Source: Geothrix oryzisoli | GTDB taxonomy: Bacteria > Acidobacteriota > Holophagae > Holophagales > Holophagaceae | Assembly (NCBI RefSeq): GCF_022808865.1 | Contig: NZ_JAKZLB010000001.1 | Location: 434,001-498,000, forward strand | Direction of reading: 5' to 3' | DNA length: 64,000 nucleotides | Shown here: positions 35,027 to 44,129 of the stretch, in pieces | Layout of the letters: every line of letters starts with the position of its first letter | How positions within the stretch are numbered: position 1 is the stretch's first letter | Translations under genes and position numbers: made by a program | Notes under the pieces: model-generated | Seen by the model: the letters and a program-made list of their open reading frames with translations, nothing else | Told to the model about the DNA's origin: nothing | Database searches by the model: none

Positions 35027-35743
35027 CTACACGATCCACTTCCGCAGCTCGCCCTCGGCGAAGGTCAGATGCGCGAGCATGGCCTCGGAAGCGGCCTGGG
35101 AGGAGCCCGACCGGATGGCGGCGAGGATCTCGGAGTGCTGGTCGATGATCCGCTGGGGATTCTGGACGTTGTCCTGGTACAGCTGCCGCCGGGCCACCGA
35201 ATTGGCCTTGGCGAACTCCTCGGAGACGGTCTTGAAGAGCTTGGTCAGCAGGCTGTTGTGGGTGGCCTCCGCCACGGCGTAGTGGAAGGCCGTGTCGAAC
35301 TCCTCGCCCTTCTCGGAATCATTCAGGTTGAGGCGCTCCCGCATGTTCGCCAGCATGGACTCGATCTGGTCGAGTTCCTCGAAGGTGGCCCGCTGGGCCG
35401 CCAGGCTCGCGGTGGCCGTCTCGAAGATCCTCCGCATTTCGAACATGTCGAGGAGCGAGTTGCGCTCGACCGCCAGGAACATGGCGAGGGGCCGGATGAT
35501 TTCATCCGTCTCCGTGCCCCTGACGAAGGTGCCCTCGCCGGGGCGGATGTCGATGATGCCGAGCATCTCCAGGGTTCGGATGGCCTCCCGCACGGAGGCC
35601 CGGCTGACCTGGAACCGCTCGGCCAGATCGCGCTCGGCGAGGAGCTTGTCGCCGGGCTTCAGCTTCCCGTCGGCGATGAGCTGCTTGATCTGCTCGACGA
35701 TTTCCTCGTAGAGCCGCTTGGTCTTGATCGGTGTGAGATCCAT
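35027..35743 (-). CDS. lldR: GntR/FadR family regulator of lactate utilisation
   Basis: A 238-residue FadR-subfamily repressor with a winged-helix (LYEEIVEQIKQLIADGKLKPGDKLLAERDLAERF, VSRASVREAIRTLE) and a C-terminal all-helical FCD domain (about residues 80-230) with the metal-binding pattern of LldR/LutR-type sensors. It is divergent from the lactate permease gene across a 159-bp gap containing a palindrome of the kind bound by PdhR/LldR proteins. Control of the lactate operon by lactate is a strong inference from this layout. The ribosome site (ACGGAT) is weak. Confidence 0.87.
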   Translation of the reverse strand: MDLTPIKTKRLYEEIVEQIKQLIADGKLKPGDKLLAERDLAERFQVSRASVREAIRTLEMLGIIDIRPGEGTFVRGTETDEIIRPLAMFLAVERNSLLDMFEMRRIFETATASLAAQRATFEELDQIESMLANMRERLNLNDSEKGEEFDTAFHYAVAEATHNSLLTKLFKTVSEEFAKANSVARRQLYQDNVQNPQRIIDQHSEILAAIRSGSSQAASEAMLAHLTFAEGELRKWIV

Positions 35744-35813
35744 ATCCGTTTATCCTAAATTATTAAAAACCATAAAGATGGGAGATGTGATCAAAAACAC
35801 GGACTCTTGGTTA

Positions 35814-35824
35814 TGGTCTGACCA
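35814..35824. promoter_or_regulatory. Putative GntR-family operator
   Basis: TGGTCTGACCA is a perfect palindrome around its central base and matches the TGGTNNGACCA-like core known for FadR-subfamily regulators such as PdhR and LldR. It lies about 80 bp upstream of the lctP start and 70 bp upstream of the regulator start. Confidence 0.65.
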
Positions 35825-35902
35825 CTAGACCCATTGTAGGCTTCTGCGAGGCTCTTTTCCAAAACTCTACCCCTTCATCCCCTACCCCCATCTGGAGGCT
35901 GC

Positions 35903-37663
35903 ATGACCCCCTGGACCCAAGTCTATTCCCCCGTCATGGGGAATATCTTCCTGTCAGCCCTGGTGGCCGCCTTACCGGTCTTCGTGCTGCTGGGCCTGCT
36001 CGCCAAGCACGTGAAGGCCCACTACTCGGCCATCCTGGGCCTTGTCACCTGTATGGCGGTCGCCATCCTCGTGTACAAGATGCCCGCGGGCATGGCGGGC
36101 ATGGCCGCCGTCAATGGTGCGCTCTATGGCCTTGCCCCCATCGGCTGGATCGTGCTGAATGCCATCTTCATCTATGACATCACGGTGAAGTCCGGTGATT
36201 TTGAGGTGGTGAAGCACTCCATCGCCGGCCTGGCGGCGGATCGTCGCATCCAGGCTCTGCTGATCGCCTTCAGCTTCGGCGCGTTCATCGAGGGTGCCGC
36301 CGGCTTCGGCACGCCCGTGGCGATCTCCGCGGCCATGCTGATCGGCCTCGGCTTCCGTCCCCTCCAGGCCGCCGGCATCGCCCTCATCGGCAACACGGCG
36401 CCCGTGGCCTATGGGGCCCTGGGCGCCCCGCTCATCGCCCTCGCCGGCGTGACCGGCCTGCCCCTCGAGATGCTGAGCGCCGCTGCGGGCCGCATCCTCC
36501 CCATCTTCTCCCTGATCGTCCCCTTCTGGATCATCTGGACCATGGCCGGGCGCAAGGCGATGCTGGAAATCTGGCCGGCCTGCCTCGTGGCCGGTGGCAG
36601 CTTCGCCATCACCCAGTTCCTCGTGAGCAATTTCCACGGCCCCTGGCTGGTGGACATCATCGGCGCCATCGTCTCCATGGTGGCCCTGGTCCTGTTCCTG
36701 AAGGTCTGGCAGCCCAAGACCATCTGGCGCTACGAGCACGAGCGTGAGGACGCCCACGAAGTCGCCCCTGACCACAGCACCGGCAAGGTCGTGAAGGCCT
36801 GGATGCCCTGGGTGCTCCTGTCCCTGTTCGTGTTCGCCTGGGGCACCCCGCAGGTGAAGACCTTCCTGAACGGCGGCACCAAGGACAAGCCGAACTTCCT
36901 TGCCGGCTACACCGTCAAGACCTTTGAGATGCCCCTGCTCCACAACAATGTCCAGAAGGCTCCGCCCGTCGTGGCCAAGGTGAGCAAGGAACCCGCCACC
37001 TGGACCCTGAACTGGCTCTCCCTCACGGGCACCAGCCTCCTGCTGGCCGGCATCTGCAGCGGCCTGCTGGTCGGCTTCGGCCCCGTCGAACTGATCAAGA
37101 TCTTCGGCAAGACCGTCAGTCGCGTGAAGATGTCCCTGCTCACCATCGCCGCCATGCTGGCCCTGGGCTTCACCACCAAGTCCGCAGGCATCGACGCCAC
37201 CATGGGCCTGGCCTTCGCCAGCACCGGGGCACTCTTCCCCTTCTTCAGCGCCATGCTGGGCTGGCTGGGTGTGGCCCTGACCGGCAGCGACACCTCCTCC
37301 AACGTGCTGTTCGGCGGCCTCCAGAAGATCACCGCCCAGCAGCTGGGCCTGAACCCGATCATCACCGCCGCGGCCAACACCACCGGCGGCGTCATGGGCA
37401 AGATGATCGACGCCCAGAGCATCGTGGTGGCCTCGGTCGCCACCAACCAGCAGGGTGAGGAGGGCACCATCCTCCGCTATGTGTTCTTCCACAGCCTGGC
37501 CCTGGCCGCCATGGTCGGCGTCGTGATCTTCCTCTATGCGAAGGTCCTGCCCGCCAAGATGATGCCCCAGCTGCCCGCGGCCCCCGCTGCGGCCGTGACG
37601 GCCCCCGCCCCTGCCACCCCCGCGGCTCCGGTCGCGGTGCCTGCCCCCGCCCCGGCCAAGTAG
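35903..37663 (+). CDS. lctP: L-lactate permease (LctP family)
   Basis: A 586-residue inner-membrane lactate transporter with about 13 helices. Family motifs include FSFGAFIEGAAGFGTPVAISAAML, GNTAPVAYGALGAP, LTGSDTSSNVLFGGLQ and GGVMGKMIDAQSIVVA. The last ~30 residues are an Ala/Pro repeat tail that is not part of the family fold. GGAGG precedes the ATG. It opens the lctP-dld-lutABC operon, and a hairpin lies between it and the next gene. Confidence 0.95.
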   Translation: MTPWTQVYSPVMGNIFLSALVAALPVFVLLGLLAKHVKAHYSAILGLVTCMAVAILVYKMPAGMAGMAAVNGALYGLAPIGWIVLNAIFIYDITVKSGDFEVVKHSIAGLAADRRIQALLIAFSFGAFIEGAAGFGTPVAISAAMLIGLGFRPLQAAGIALIGNTAPVAYGALGAPLIALAGVTGLPLEMLSAAAGRILPIFSLIVPFWIIWTMAGRKAMLEIWPACLVAGGSFAITQFLVSNFHGPWLVDIIGAIVSMVALVLFLKVWQPKTIWRYEHEREDAHEVAPDHSTGKVVKAWMPWVLLSLFVFAWGTPQVKTFLNGGTKDKPNFLAGYTVKTFEMPLLHNNVQKAPPVVAKVSKEPATWTLNWLSLTGTSLLLAGICSGLLVGFGPVELIKIFGKTVSRVKMSLLTIAAMLALGFTTKSAGIDATMGLAFASTGALFPFFSAMLGWLGVALTGSDTSSNVLFGGLQKITAQQLGLNPIITAAANTTGGVMGKMIDAQSIVVASVATNQQGEEGTILRYVFFHSLALAAMVGVVIFLYAKVLPAKMMPQLPAAPAAAVTAPAPATPAAPVAVPAPAPAK

Positions 37664-37693
37664 CCTCGGCGGATTTCTGACGAACGACCTGGG

Positions 37694-37728
37694 TCCCGCC
37701 GACACACCAAGGGTCGGCGGGATCTTTT
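37694..37728 (+). terminator. Intercistronic hairpin (terminator or attenuator)
   Basis: A 10-bp perfect stem (37694-37703 with 37713-37722) is followed by TCTTTT. It lies between lctP and the dehydrogenase gene, so it may partly terminate transcription or set the ratio between permease and enzymes. Confidence 0.6.
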
Positions 37729-37759
37729 ACCGCCCCGCACCGGGGGGAGGATATTTCTC

Positions 37760-40615
37760 ATGACCACCGCCACTGCGACTTCCCTGCGGGATTCCCTCGT
37801 CACCATCCTGGGACCGGACCGTGTCCTGGACCGGCCAGTCGACCTGATCGCCTTTGCCGCCGATGCGAGCTTCTACCGCCTCATCCCCAAGGCCGTGGCC
37901 TTCGCGAGCAGCGTCGAGGAAGTCAAATCGCTGTTCCGCCTCAGCCATGAGGCCCAGATCCCCATGACCTTCCGGGCCGCGGGGACCAGCCTCTCCGGCC
38001 AGTCGGTCTCGGACGGCATCCTGGTGGAAGTGGCCCGCAACTGGCGCGGCATCCAGGTGCTGGAAGGTGGCGCCAAGGTGAAGGTGCAGCCGGGGGTCAT
38101 CGGCGCCCATGTGAACCATGCCCTGCGGCCCTACCGGGCCAAGATGGGCCCTGATCCCGCCTCCATCAACACCTGCACGGTGGGCGGCATCCTCTCCAAC
38201 AACTCCAGCGGCATGTGCTGCGGCGTCACGCAGAACGCCTACCACACGCTGGAATCCCTGACCTTCGTCCTGCCCTCCGGAACCGTGATCGACACGGCGG
38301 CCCCCGATGCGGACGAGCGGTTCCGCGCCGCCGAGCCCGCCCTGGCCGAGGGCCTGCTGAAGCTCAAGGCCGAGATCGAGGCGAACCGGCCCCTGGCCGA
38401 GCGCATCCGAGCCAAGTACAAGATGAAGAACACGACGGGCTACTCGCTCAACGCCTTCATCGACTTCGACCGGCCTGTGGACATCTTCCGCAACGTGCTC
38501 GTGGGCTCCGAAGGCACCCTGGCCTTCATCGCCGAAGCCGTACTGAACACCGTGCCCGACCTGCCCGTGAAGGTAACGGGCTTCCTGATCTTCCCCGACC
38601 TGCACGCCGCCTGCGCCGCCATCGTGCCCCTGCGCGACGCCGGCGCCGCGGCCCTGGAGCTGCTGGACCGTGCGTCCCTGCGGTCCGTGGAGAACCAGGC
38701 GGGCATCCCCGCCAGCATCAAGAGCCTGCCCGAAGGCGCCGCCGCCCTGCTGGTGGAGTTCCAGGGGCGGGAGGAATCCGCCCGGGCCGAGCTGGAGCGC
38801 CTGGCCATGGCCTCCACCGCCGGCATGCAGCTCATGGAACCCGCCCGCTTCACCCACGATCCCGTGGAGCAGGCGCTGCTGTGGAAGATCCGCTCGGGCA
38901 CCTTCCCCTCCGTGGGCGCCGTCCGCCAGCGAGGTACCACGGTGCTCATCGAGGATGTGGCCTTCCCCGTCGAAAAGCTGGCCGACGCCGCCGTCGATCT
39001 GACGAAGCTCTTCGCCAAGCACCGCTACGACGAGGCCATCCTCTTCGGCCACGCCAAGGACGGGAACCTGCACTTCGTCATCACCCAGTCCTTCAACGAC
39101 CAGGCGGCTGTGGACCGCTATGCCGCCCTCATCGATGATGTGGTGGAACTGGTGGTGAAGAAATACGACGGCGCCCTCAAGGCCGAGCACGGCACGGGCC
39201 GCAACATGGCGCCCTTTGTGGAGGCCGAGTGGGGCCCCGAGGCCAAGGGGGTCATGGAGAAGCTCAAGGCCCTGGTCGATCCGCTCCGGCTGCTCAACCC
39301 CGGGGTGATCCTGAATGCCGACCCCCACTGCCACCTGTCCGATCTCAAGCCCATGCCCGGCGTGGAGGAGGAAGTCGACAAGTGCATCGAGTGCGGCTAC
39401 TGCGAGCCCAAGTGCCCCAGCCGCGAGCTCACCCTCACGCCCCGGCAGCGCATCGTCGTGCGCCGCGAGATGGCCCGCCTCGAGGGCAACCGCGAGAACC
39501 CCGCCCTGCTCTCCTCGCTGCAGGAGGCCTTCCCCTACATGGCCCTGGACACCTGCGCCACGGATGGTCTCTGCGCCACCGCCTGCCCCGTGGGGATCGA
39601 CACCGGCCAGCTCACCAAGCGCTTCCGCCGGGCCAGCCACAGCCGCCGCGCCCAGAAAATCGCCCTCTCCGTGGCCCGCAACTTCGCCACGGTGGAGCCG
39701 GTCATGCGCCTGGCCCTGCGTAGCGGCCACATCGTCCAGAGCCTCTTCGGCCCCAAGGCCATGCCCTTCATCACCCGGATCATGAAGACCTTCGGCGCCT
39801 CGCACCAGTGGAGCCCGGAGATGCCCAAGCCCGCCAAGGCACCGCTGCCCGTGACCACCCTGGACGGCGCCCAGGCCATCTACTTCCCCGCCTGCCTCTC
39901 GCGCATGATGGGCCACCTGCCTGGCGAACCCGAGGAGATGAGCCTGGTGGAGGCGCTGGTGAAGGTGTCGGCGCGGGCCGGCTACCCGGTCCACATCCCC
40001 TTCGACGTGGAAGGCACCTGCTGCGGCGTGCCCTTCTCCTCCAAGGGCTATGACGAAGCCCACCGCTATACCATCAACCGCACCATCGAGAAGTTCTGGG
40101 AGTGGAGCCAGCAGGGCCGCCTGGCCATCGTCATGGACACAAGCCCCTGCACCTACGGCGTGCTCACCAGCCGGGGCTACCTCACCCCCGAGAACCAGGC
40201 GAAGTTCGACAAGCTGAAGATCCTCGACAGCACCGCCTTCGCCAACGATGTCCTGCTGCCCCGCCTCCAGGTGACCCGCAAGGTGGGTTCCGTGGTCCTC
40301 CACCCGGTCTGCTCCGTCACCAAGATGAACCTCCTGCCCAAGCTGGAGGGCGTCGCCAAGGCCTGCGCCGACAAGGTCGTGGTTCCGCGGGATGCCGGGT
40401 GCTGCGGCTTCGCCGGCGACCGGGGCTTCACTCACGCCGAGCTGACCGCCTCCGCCACCAAGCACGAGGCCCGGGAGGTGAAAGCTGAACCCTTCGATGG
40501 CTACTTCGCCAGCAGCCGCACCTGCGAGGTCGGCATGACCCGTTCCACGGGCCAGGTCTACCGAAGCTTCCTATACTTGCTCGAGTCCGCGACCCGACCG
40601 GAGGTCTCCAAGTGA
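37760..40615 (+). CDS. FAD/Fe-S D-lactate dehydrogenase (Dld-II type)
   Basis: A 951-residue membrane-associated flavoprotein that oxidises D-lactate to pyruvate. The N-terminal FAD-binding domain has FRAAGTSLSGQSVSDG (about 70-86) and GGILSNNSSGMCCG. The FAD-linked oxidase C-domain has GHAKDGNLHF and AEHGTG. Two 4Fe-4S clusters follow (CIECGYCEPKCPS near 541 and CATDGLCATACPVG near 598). A CCG-type domain (TCCGVPF near 752, GCCGFAGDRG near 880) ends the chain. Fusion of oxidase and Fe-S parts is normal for this type. It overlaps lutA by 4 nt (GTGA). Confidence 0.92.
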   Translation: MTTATATSLRDSLVTILGPDRVLDRPVDLIAFAADASFYRLIPKAVAFASSVEEVKSLFRLSHEAQIPMTFRAAGTSLSGQSVSDGILVEVARNWRGIQVLEGGAKVKVQPGVIGAHVNHALRPYRAKMGPDPASINTCTVGGILSNNSSGMCCGVTQNAYHTLESLTFVLPSGTVIDTAAPDADERFRAAEPALAEGLLKLKAEIEANRPLAERIRAKYKMKNTTGYSLNAFIDFDRPVDIFRNVLVGSEGTLAFIAEAVLNTVPDLPVKVTGFLIFPDLHAACAAIVPLRDAGAAALELLDRASLRSVENQAGIPASIKSLPEGAAALLVEFQGREESARAELERLAMASTAGMQLMEPARFTHDPVEQALLWKIRSGTFPSVGAVRQRGTTVLIEDVAFPVEKLADAAVDLTKLFAKHRYDEAILFGHAKDGNLHFVITQSFNDQAAVDRYAALIDDVVELVVKKYDGALKAEHGTGRNMAPFVEAEWGPEAKGVMEKLKALVDPLRLLNPGVILNADPHCHLSDLKPMPGVEEEVDKCIECGYCEPKCPSRELTLTPRQRIVVRREMARLEGNRENPALLSSLQEAFPYMALDTCATDGLCATACPVGIDTGQLTKRFRRASHSRRAQKIALSVARNFATVEPVMRLALRSGHIVQSLFGPKAMPFITRIMKTFGASHQWSPEMPKPAKAPLPVTTLDGAQAIYFPACLSRMMGHLPGEPEEMSLVEALVKVSARAGYPVHIPFDVEGTCCGVPFSSKGYDEAHRYTINRTIEKFWEWSQQGRLAIVMDTSPCTYGVLTSRGYLTPENQAKFDKLKILDSTAFANDVLLPRLQVTRKVGSVVLHPVCSVTKMNLLPKLEGVAKACADKVVVPRDAGCCGFAGDRGFTHAELTASATKHEAREVKAEPFDGYFASSRTCEVGMTRSTGQVYRSFLYLLESATRPEVSK

Positions 40616-41358
40616 ACGGTACCAAGCCCAAGAAGGTCTACTTCTACGGCACCTGCCTGGTGGACCTGTTCTTCCCGGACGCCGGGATGGCCGGCATCCA
40701 GCTCCTGCGCCGGGCCGGCGTGGAGGTGGTCTTCCCCGAGGGCCAGACCTGCTGCGGCCAGCCCGCCTTCAATTGCGGCTACTGGGAGGAGGCCCGGGAC
40801 GTGGCCCGCACCCAGGTGGCCCTCTTCCCCCAGGACTTGCCCGTGATCCTGCCCTCCGGCAGCTGTGCGGGCATGATGAAGGTCCACTATCCCGAGCTCT
40901 TCCATGGACAGCCCGACGAGGCCAAGGTCCGGGCCTTCAGTGCCCGGGTCTATGAGTTGACCCAGTTCCTCGTGGACGTGCTGGACGTGAAGCTGCAGGA
41001 TCTGGGCGAGCCGGTGAAGGTCACCTGGCACAGCTCCTGTCATGCCGTCCGCGACCTGGGCCTGAAGGGCGAGCCCCAGGCCCTCATCGGCCAACTCGCG
41101 AACGTGGAGCTGGCACCCCTCGCCCGGGAATACGAGTGCTGCGGCTTCGGTGGCACCTTCGCCGTGCGCCATCCCGAGATCTCCGGCGCCATGGTCACCG
41201 ACAAGGTCGCGGACGCCACCGCCACCGGGGCTTCCGTCGTCCTGTCCACGGACGGCGGCTGCCTGATGAACGTGAACGGCGCCCTGGAAGCCAAGCGCAG
41301 CAAGCTCAAGGTCCAGCACATCGCCGAATTCCTCTGGGAGCGCACCCGTGCACGCTGA
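40612..41358 (+). CDS. lutA: L-lactate oxidation Fe-S protein LutA
   Basis: LutA is one of three subunits of the LutABC (LldEFG) L-lactate oxidising complex. The 248-residue protein has two cysteine-rich CCG domains: YGTCLVDLFFPDAG, TCCGQPAFNCGY in the first, and WHSSCHAVRDLG, ECCGFGGTF in the second. The start is GTG at 40612, overlapping the dehydrogenase stop; the end overlaps lutB by 11 nt. Confidence 0.93.
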   Translation: MNGTKPKKVYFYGTCLVDLFFPDAGMAGIQLLRRAGVEVVFPEGQTCCGQPAFNCGYWEEARDVARTQVALFPQDLPVILPSGSCAGMMKVHYPELFHGQPDEAKVRAFSARVYELTQFLVDVLDVKLQDLGEPVKVTWHSSCHAVRDLGLKGEPQALIGQLANVELAPLAREYECCGFGGTFAVRHPEISGAMVTDKVADATATGASVVLSTDGGCLMNVNGALEAKRSKLKVQHIAEFLWERTRAR

Positions 41359-42781
41359 AAAAGAGATCCACTTCCGCGATGCCGCCGCCAAGGCCCTGCT
41401 GGATCCCCAGCTCCGCGCCAACTTCCGCCGCGCCATGGACGGCCTCATCACCAAGCGCAAGGCCCAGTTCCCCGATCCGCGGGATCTCCAGGATCTACGC
41501 GACCTGAGCACGGCCATCCGCTCCCGCAGCCTGCTCTGCCTGCCGGAGCTGTTGGAACAGCTGGAGGCCAGCTGCACCAAGAACGGCATCAAGGTCCACT
41601 GGGCCGAGACCTGCGAACAGGCGAACCAGCTGATCCTGGGCATCCTCCAGGCCAAGGGCGCCAAGACCCTGGTCAAGGGCAAGAGCATGGTCTCCGAGGA
41701 GATGCACCTCAACGCCTTCCTCGAATCCAAGGGCATCGAGGCCCTGGAGTCCGACCTGGGCGAGTACATCATCCAGCTGGATGGCGAGACGCCGAGCCAC
41801 ATCATCATGCCGGCCATCCACAAGAACAAAGACCAGATCGCCCGGCAGTTCAGCCAGAAGATCAAGGACGCGAAGTACACCGAGGATGTGGACGAGCTCA
41901 CGGCCATGGCCCGCAAGGTGCTGCGCCAGAAGTTCCTCGATGCCGATGCCGGCCTGTCCGGCGTGAACTTCGCCGTGGCCGAGACCGGGACCCTGTGCCT
42001 GGTGGAGAACGAAGGCAACGGCCGCATGAGCACCCATGTGCCGCCCGTCCACATCGCCGTCATGGGCCTCGAGAAGGTCGTGGCGCAGCTGGAGGATGTG
42101 GCTCCCCTCTACGCCATCCTCACGCGCTCCGCCACGGGCCAGGCGGTGAGCACCTACTTCAACCTCATCACGGGCCCCCGCGGCGCCGGCGAGAAGGACG
42201 GCCCGCAGGAAGTCCACCTCGTCATCCTCGACAACGGCCGTTCGCGGATCTACGCCGATCCCCAGCTGCGCGCCACCCTGCGCTGCATCCGCTGCGGCGC
42301 CTGCATGAACCACTGCCCCGTATACACCCGCGTGGGTGGCCACGCCTACGAGGCCATCTATCCGGGCCCCATCGGCAAGATCCTCACCCCGCAGATGGAG
42401 GGCGTCGGCGTCCGCCACGACCTCATCCACGGCTCCAGCCTCTGCGGCGCCTGCGGGGAAGTGTGCCCCGTGGAGATCCCCATCCCCGAGATCCTGGTGC
42501 GCCTGCGCCGGGAGGCCACCCACGACGACATGGCTTCGACCGTGGCCGGCAAGGGCACGGGCCGCACCGCCACCGAGGACTGGGCCTGGCGCCTCTGGGC
42601 CGGTGTGACGAAGCGCCCCGCCCTCTACCGCGTCGCGACCTGGTTCGCCACGCGCTTCGGGAAGGCCCTGCCCGCCAGCGCCCCCCTGATCAAGAACTGG
42701 ACCCAGTCCCGCACCAAACCTGTTCCGGCCCGCCGTTCGCTGAGCGAGCGCATGCGCGCCGAGGGAGCCAGCCATGAGTAG
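41348..42781 (+). CDS. lutB: L-lactate oxidation Fe-S protein LutB
   Basis: LutB is the 4Fe-4S subunit of the LutABC complex. The 477-residue protein has an N-terminal LUD-type domain (KTLVKGKSMVSEEMHLN, AETGTLCLVENEGNGRM) and a ferredoxin-like C-terminal part with CIRCGACMNHCPVY and CGACGEVCPVEIP, enough for two clusters. The start is GTG at 41348 with GGGAG upstream; it overlaps lutA by 11 nt and lutC by 8 nt. Confidence 0.94.
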   Translation: MHAEKEIHFRDAAAKALLDPQLRANFRRAMDGLITKRKAQFPDPRDLQDLRDLSTAIRSRSLLCLPELLEQLEASCTKNGIKVHWAETCEQANQLILGILQAKGAKTLVKGKSMVSEEMHLNAFLESKGIEALESDLGEYIIQLDGETPSHIIMPAIHKNKDQIARQFSQKIKDAKYTEDVDELTAMARKVLRQKFLDADAGLSGVNFAVAETGTLCLVENEGNGRMSTHVPPVHIAVMGLEKVVAQLEDVAPLYAILTRSATGQAVSTYFNLITGPRGAGEKDGPQEVHLVILDNGRSRIYADPQLRATLRCIRCGACMNHCPVYTRVGGHAYEAIYPGPIGKILTPQMEGVGVRHDLIHGSSLCGACGEVCPVEIPIPEILVRLRREATHDDMASTVAGKGTGRTATEDWAWRLWAGVTKRPALYRVATWFATRFGKALPASAPLIKNWTQSRTKPVPARRSLSERMRAEGASHE

Positions 42782-43457
42782 CCCGAACTCGTCCGCTGCG
42801 GAGTCCCGCACCGCCATCCTCGGCCGCCTCCGCGCCGCCGGGGAATCCGGCCCCCTGCCCCCCCTCGATACGGCGGTCCTCGAGCGCCGCCAGTGGCCCG
42901 CCGTGGAGCGCGCCACCCGGCTGCGCAAAGGCATGGAGGCCGTCCACACGGAATTCCTCGAAGCCACGCCCGCCGACTGGCCCGCCGTGGTCCGTGCCTT
43001 CTGCGAGCGCGAGGGCCTGAGGAACCTGCTGTACGGCCCCACCAGCGAAGCCGGCGCGGCCCTGGCCGCCGCCTGGGCGCCCGGCGGGCCGCAGCTGAAG
43101 CCCTACGACCGCCCGGTGGAAGCGTTCAAGCAGGAGCTGTTCGGGGACATCGATGCGGGCTTCACCGGCACCGTGGGCGGAGTCGCCGAGACCGGCGGCC
43201 TGCTGCTGCTGCCCGGCCCCGCCGAGCCCCGCCTCATGTCGCTGGTGCCGCCCGTCCACATTGCCCTGCTGCGCGCCTCCACCATCCAGGACAGCTTCTG
43301 GTCCGCCGTGAAGGCCCTCGGCTGGGGCCGCGCCCTGCCCCCCAACGCCCTGATGATCTCCGGCCCCAGCAAGACCGCCGACATCGAGCAGACCCTCGCC
43401 TACGGCGTCCACGGTCCCAAGCGCCTCATCGTGGTGCTCGTGGATGATCTGAAGTAG
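42774..43457 (+). CDS. lutC: L-lactate oxidation protein LutC
   Basis: LutC is the LUD-domain subunit of the LutABC complex. The 227-residue protein ends with GGVAETGGLLLLPGP, PPVHIALLRAS and ISGPSKTADIEQTLAYGVHGP, all standard for LutC. It is the last gene of the lactate operon; the tRNA-Met gene and the integrated element follow within 40 bp. The operon holds both a D- and an L-lactate oxidising route. Confidence 0.93.
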   Translation: MSSPNSSAAESRTAILGRLRAAGESGPLPPLDTAVLERRQWPAVERATRLRKGMEAVHTEFLEATPADWPAVVRAFCEREGLRNLLYGPTSEAGAALAAAWAPGGPQLKPYDRPVEAFKQELFGDIDAGFTGTVGGVAETGGLLLLPGPAEPRLMSLVPPVHIALLRASTIQDSFWSAVKALGWGRALPPNALMISGPSKTADIEQTLAYGVHGPKRLIVVLVDDLK

Positions 43458-43492
43458 ACGGAGACCCGCGCCGCCGCTACACTGTTCCCTTC

Positions 43493-43569
43493 GGCTGGGT
43501 AGCTCAGGTGGTTAGAGCGAGGGTCTCATAATCCCTAGGTCGGCAGTTCGAGTCTGCCTCCAGCCACCA
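43493..43569 (+). tRNA. tRNA-Met (elongator, CAU), element integration site
   Basis: Cloverleaf with acceptor GGCTGGG/TCCAGCC, D-arm AGCTCAGGTGGTTAGAGC, anticodon loop CTCATAA, T-arm GGCAGTTCGAGTCTGCC and encoded CCA. It matches elongator tRNA-Met. Its 3' 50 bases are also the left attachment site of the integrated element, so its current 3' end and terminator come from the element. GCTACACT upstream resembles the -10 of the tRNA-Ile2 gene. Confidence 0.95.
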
Positions 43570-43570
43570 C
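43520..43570 (+). repeat. attL: 51-bp direct repeat in tRNA-Met
   Basis: The 51 bases from the anticodon stem through CCA plus one base are identical to 59201-59251, with no match on either side. Together they bound the 15.7-kb element. The integrase gene lies just inside the other copy. Confidence 0.93.
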
Positions 43571-43576
43571 CAACCG

Positions 43577-43612
43577 GAAAGCCCCGACACCACTAGGTTT
43601 CGGGGCTTTCTT
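43577..43612 (+). terminator. Element-borne terminator after tRNA-Met
   Basis: An 11-bp perfect stem (43577-43587 with 43600-43610) followed by TTCT, immediately downstream of attL. It replaces the original tRNA-Met terminator, which is now at 59256-59286. Confidence 0.75.
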
Positions 43613-43796
43613 CTGCCAGATCGCGTTCAACACTTACGAGCGATACCGGGAGCCGAAAAACCCCCGTCGTGCACAAACGGTAAATCCCCACGCAAAATTT
43701 TTTAGCGTGTTTCAGGAATGCCCCCTCCTGGAGAGGGGAGGTTCCGGGTGGTACGCTGTGCTCCCCTTCCAGGCCCGCAGCCGCGGAGGAGGGGGC

Positions 43797-44129
43797 ATGT
43801 TCACGCGCAGGCAGAGGAAGCCGCCGAAGGGTGGGCACCGGTCGAGCCTGGTCCGGCTGATGGACGAGGCCAAGGCCGCCCTCGAGGCTCATGGAACCGT
43901 CCGGATGGAGGCGAAACGCTGGCTGGCCGCGGCAGATCTCCACCTCACCTTGCAGCGATGCTGCCGTGCGGTCGGCCCGGAGGAGACGCCAGTGTGGCTG
44001 GTGGAACACCTCGTCGCCGAGTTTGGCTGGGTTCCCCGCTGGGAGGACGAGGGCCTGGTGCTGGACCTCCCGGGGTGGAAGGCACCTGCCCCGCGGATCG
44101 TGGCGGTGCAGCCAGGGCTGTTCGACTAG
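43797..44129 (+). CDS. Hypothetical protein with possible beta-clamp-binding tail
   Basis: A 110-residue basic protein with no family that I recognise; a strong GGAGGAGGGGG ribosome site precedes ATG 43797. The C-terminus QPGLFD resembles the QxxLF clamp-binding peptides that end DinB/UmuC-type polymerases and other replication partners. It is the only plus-strand gene in the element and overlaps the stop of the SRAP gene tail-to-tail by 4 nt (CTAG). A replication or SOS-linked role is inference from the tail and the neighbour. Confidence 0.6.
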   Translation: MFTRRQRKPPKGGHRSSLVRLMDEAKAALEAHGTVRMEAKRWLAAADLHLTLQRCCRAVGPEETPVWLVEHLVAEFGWVPRWEDEGLVLDLPGWKAPAPRIVAVQPGLFD

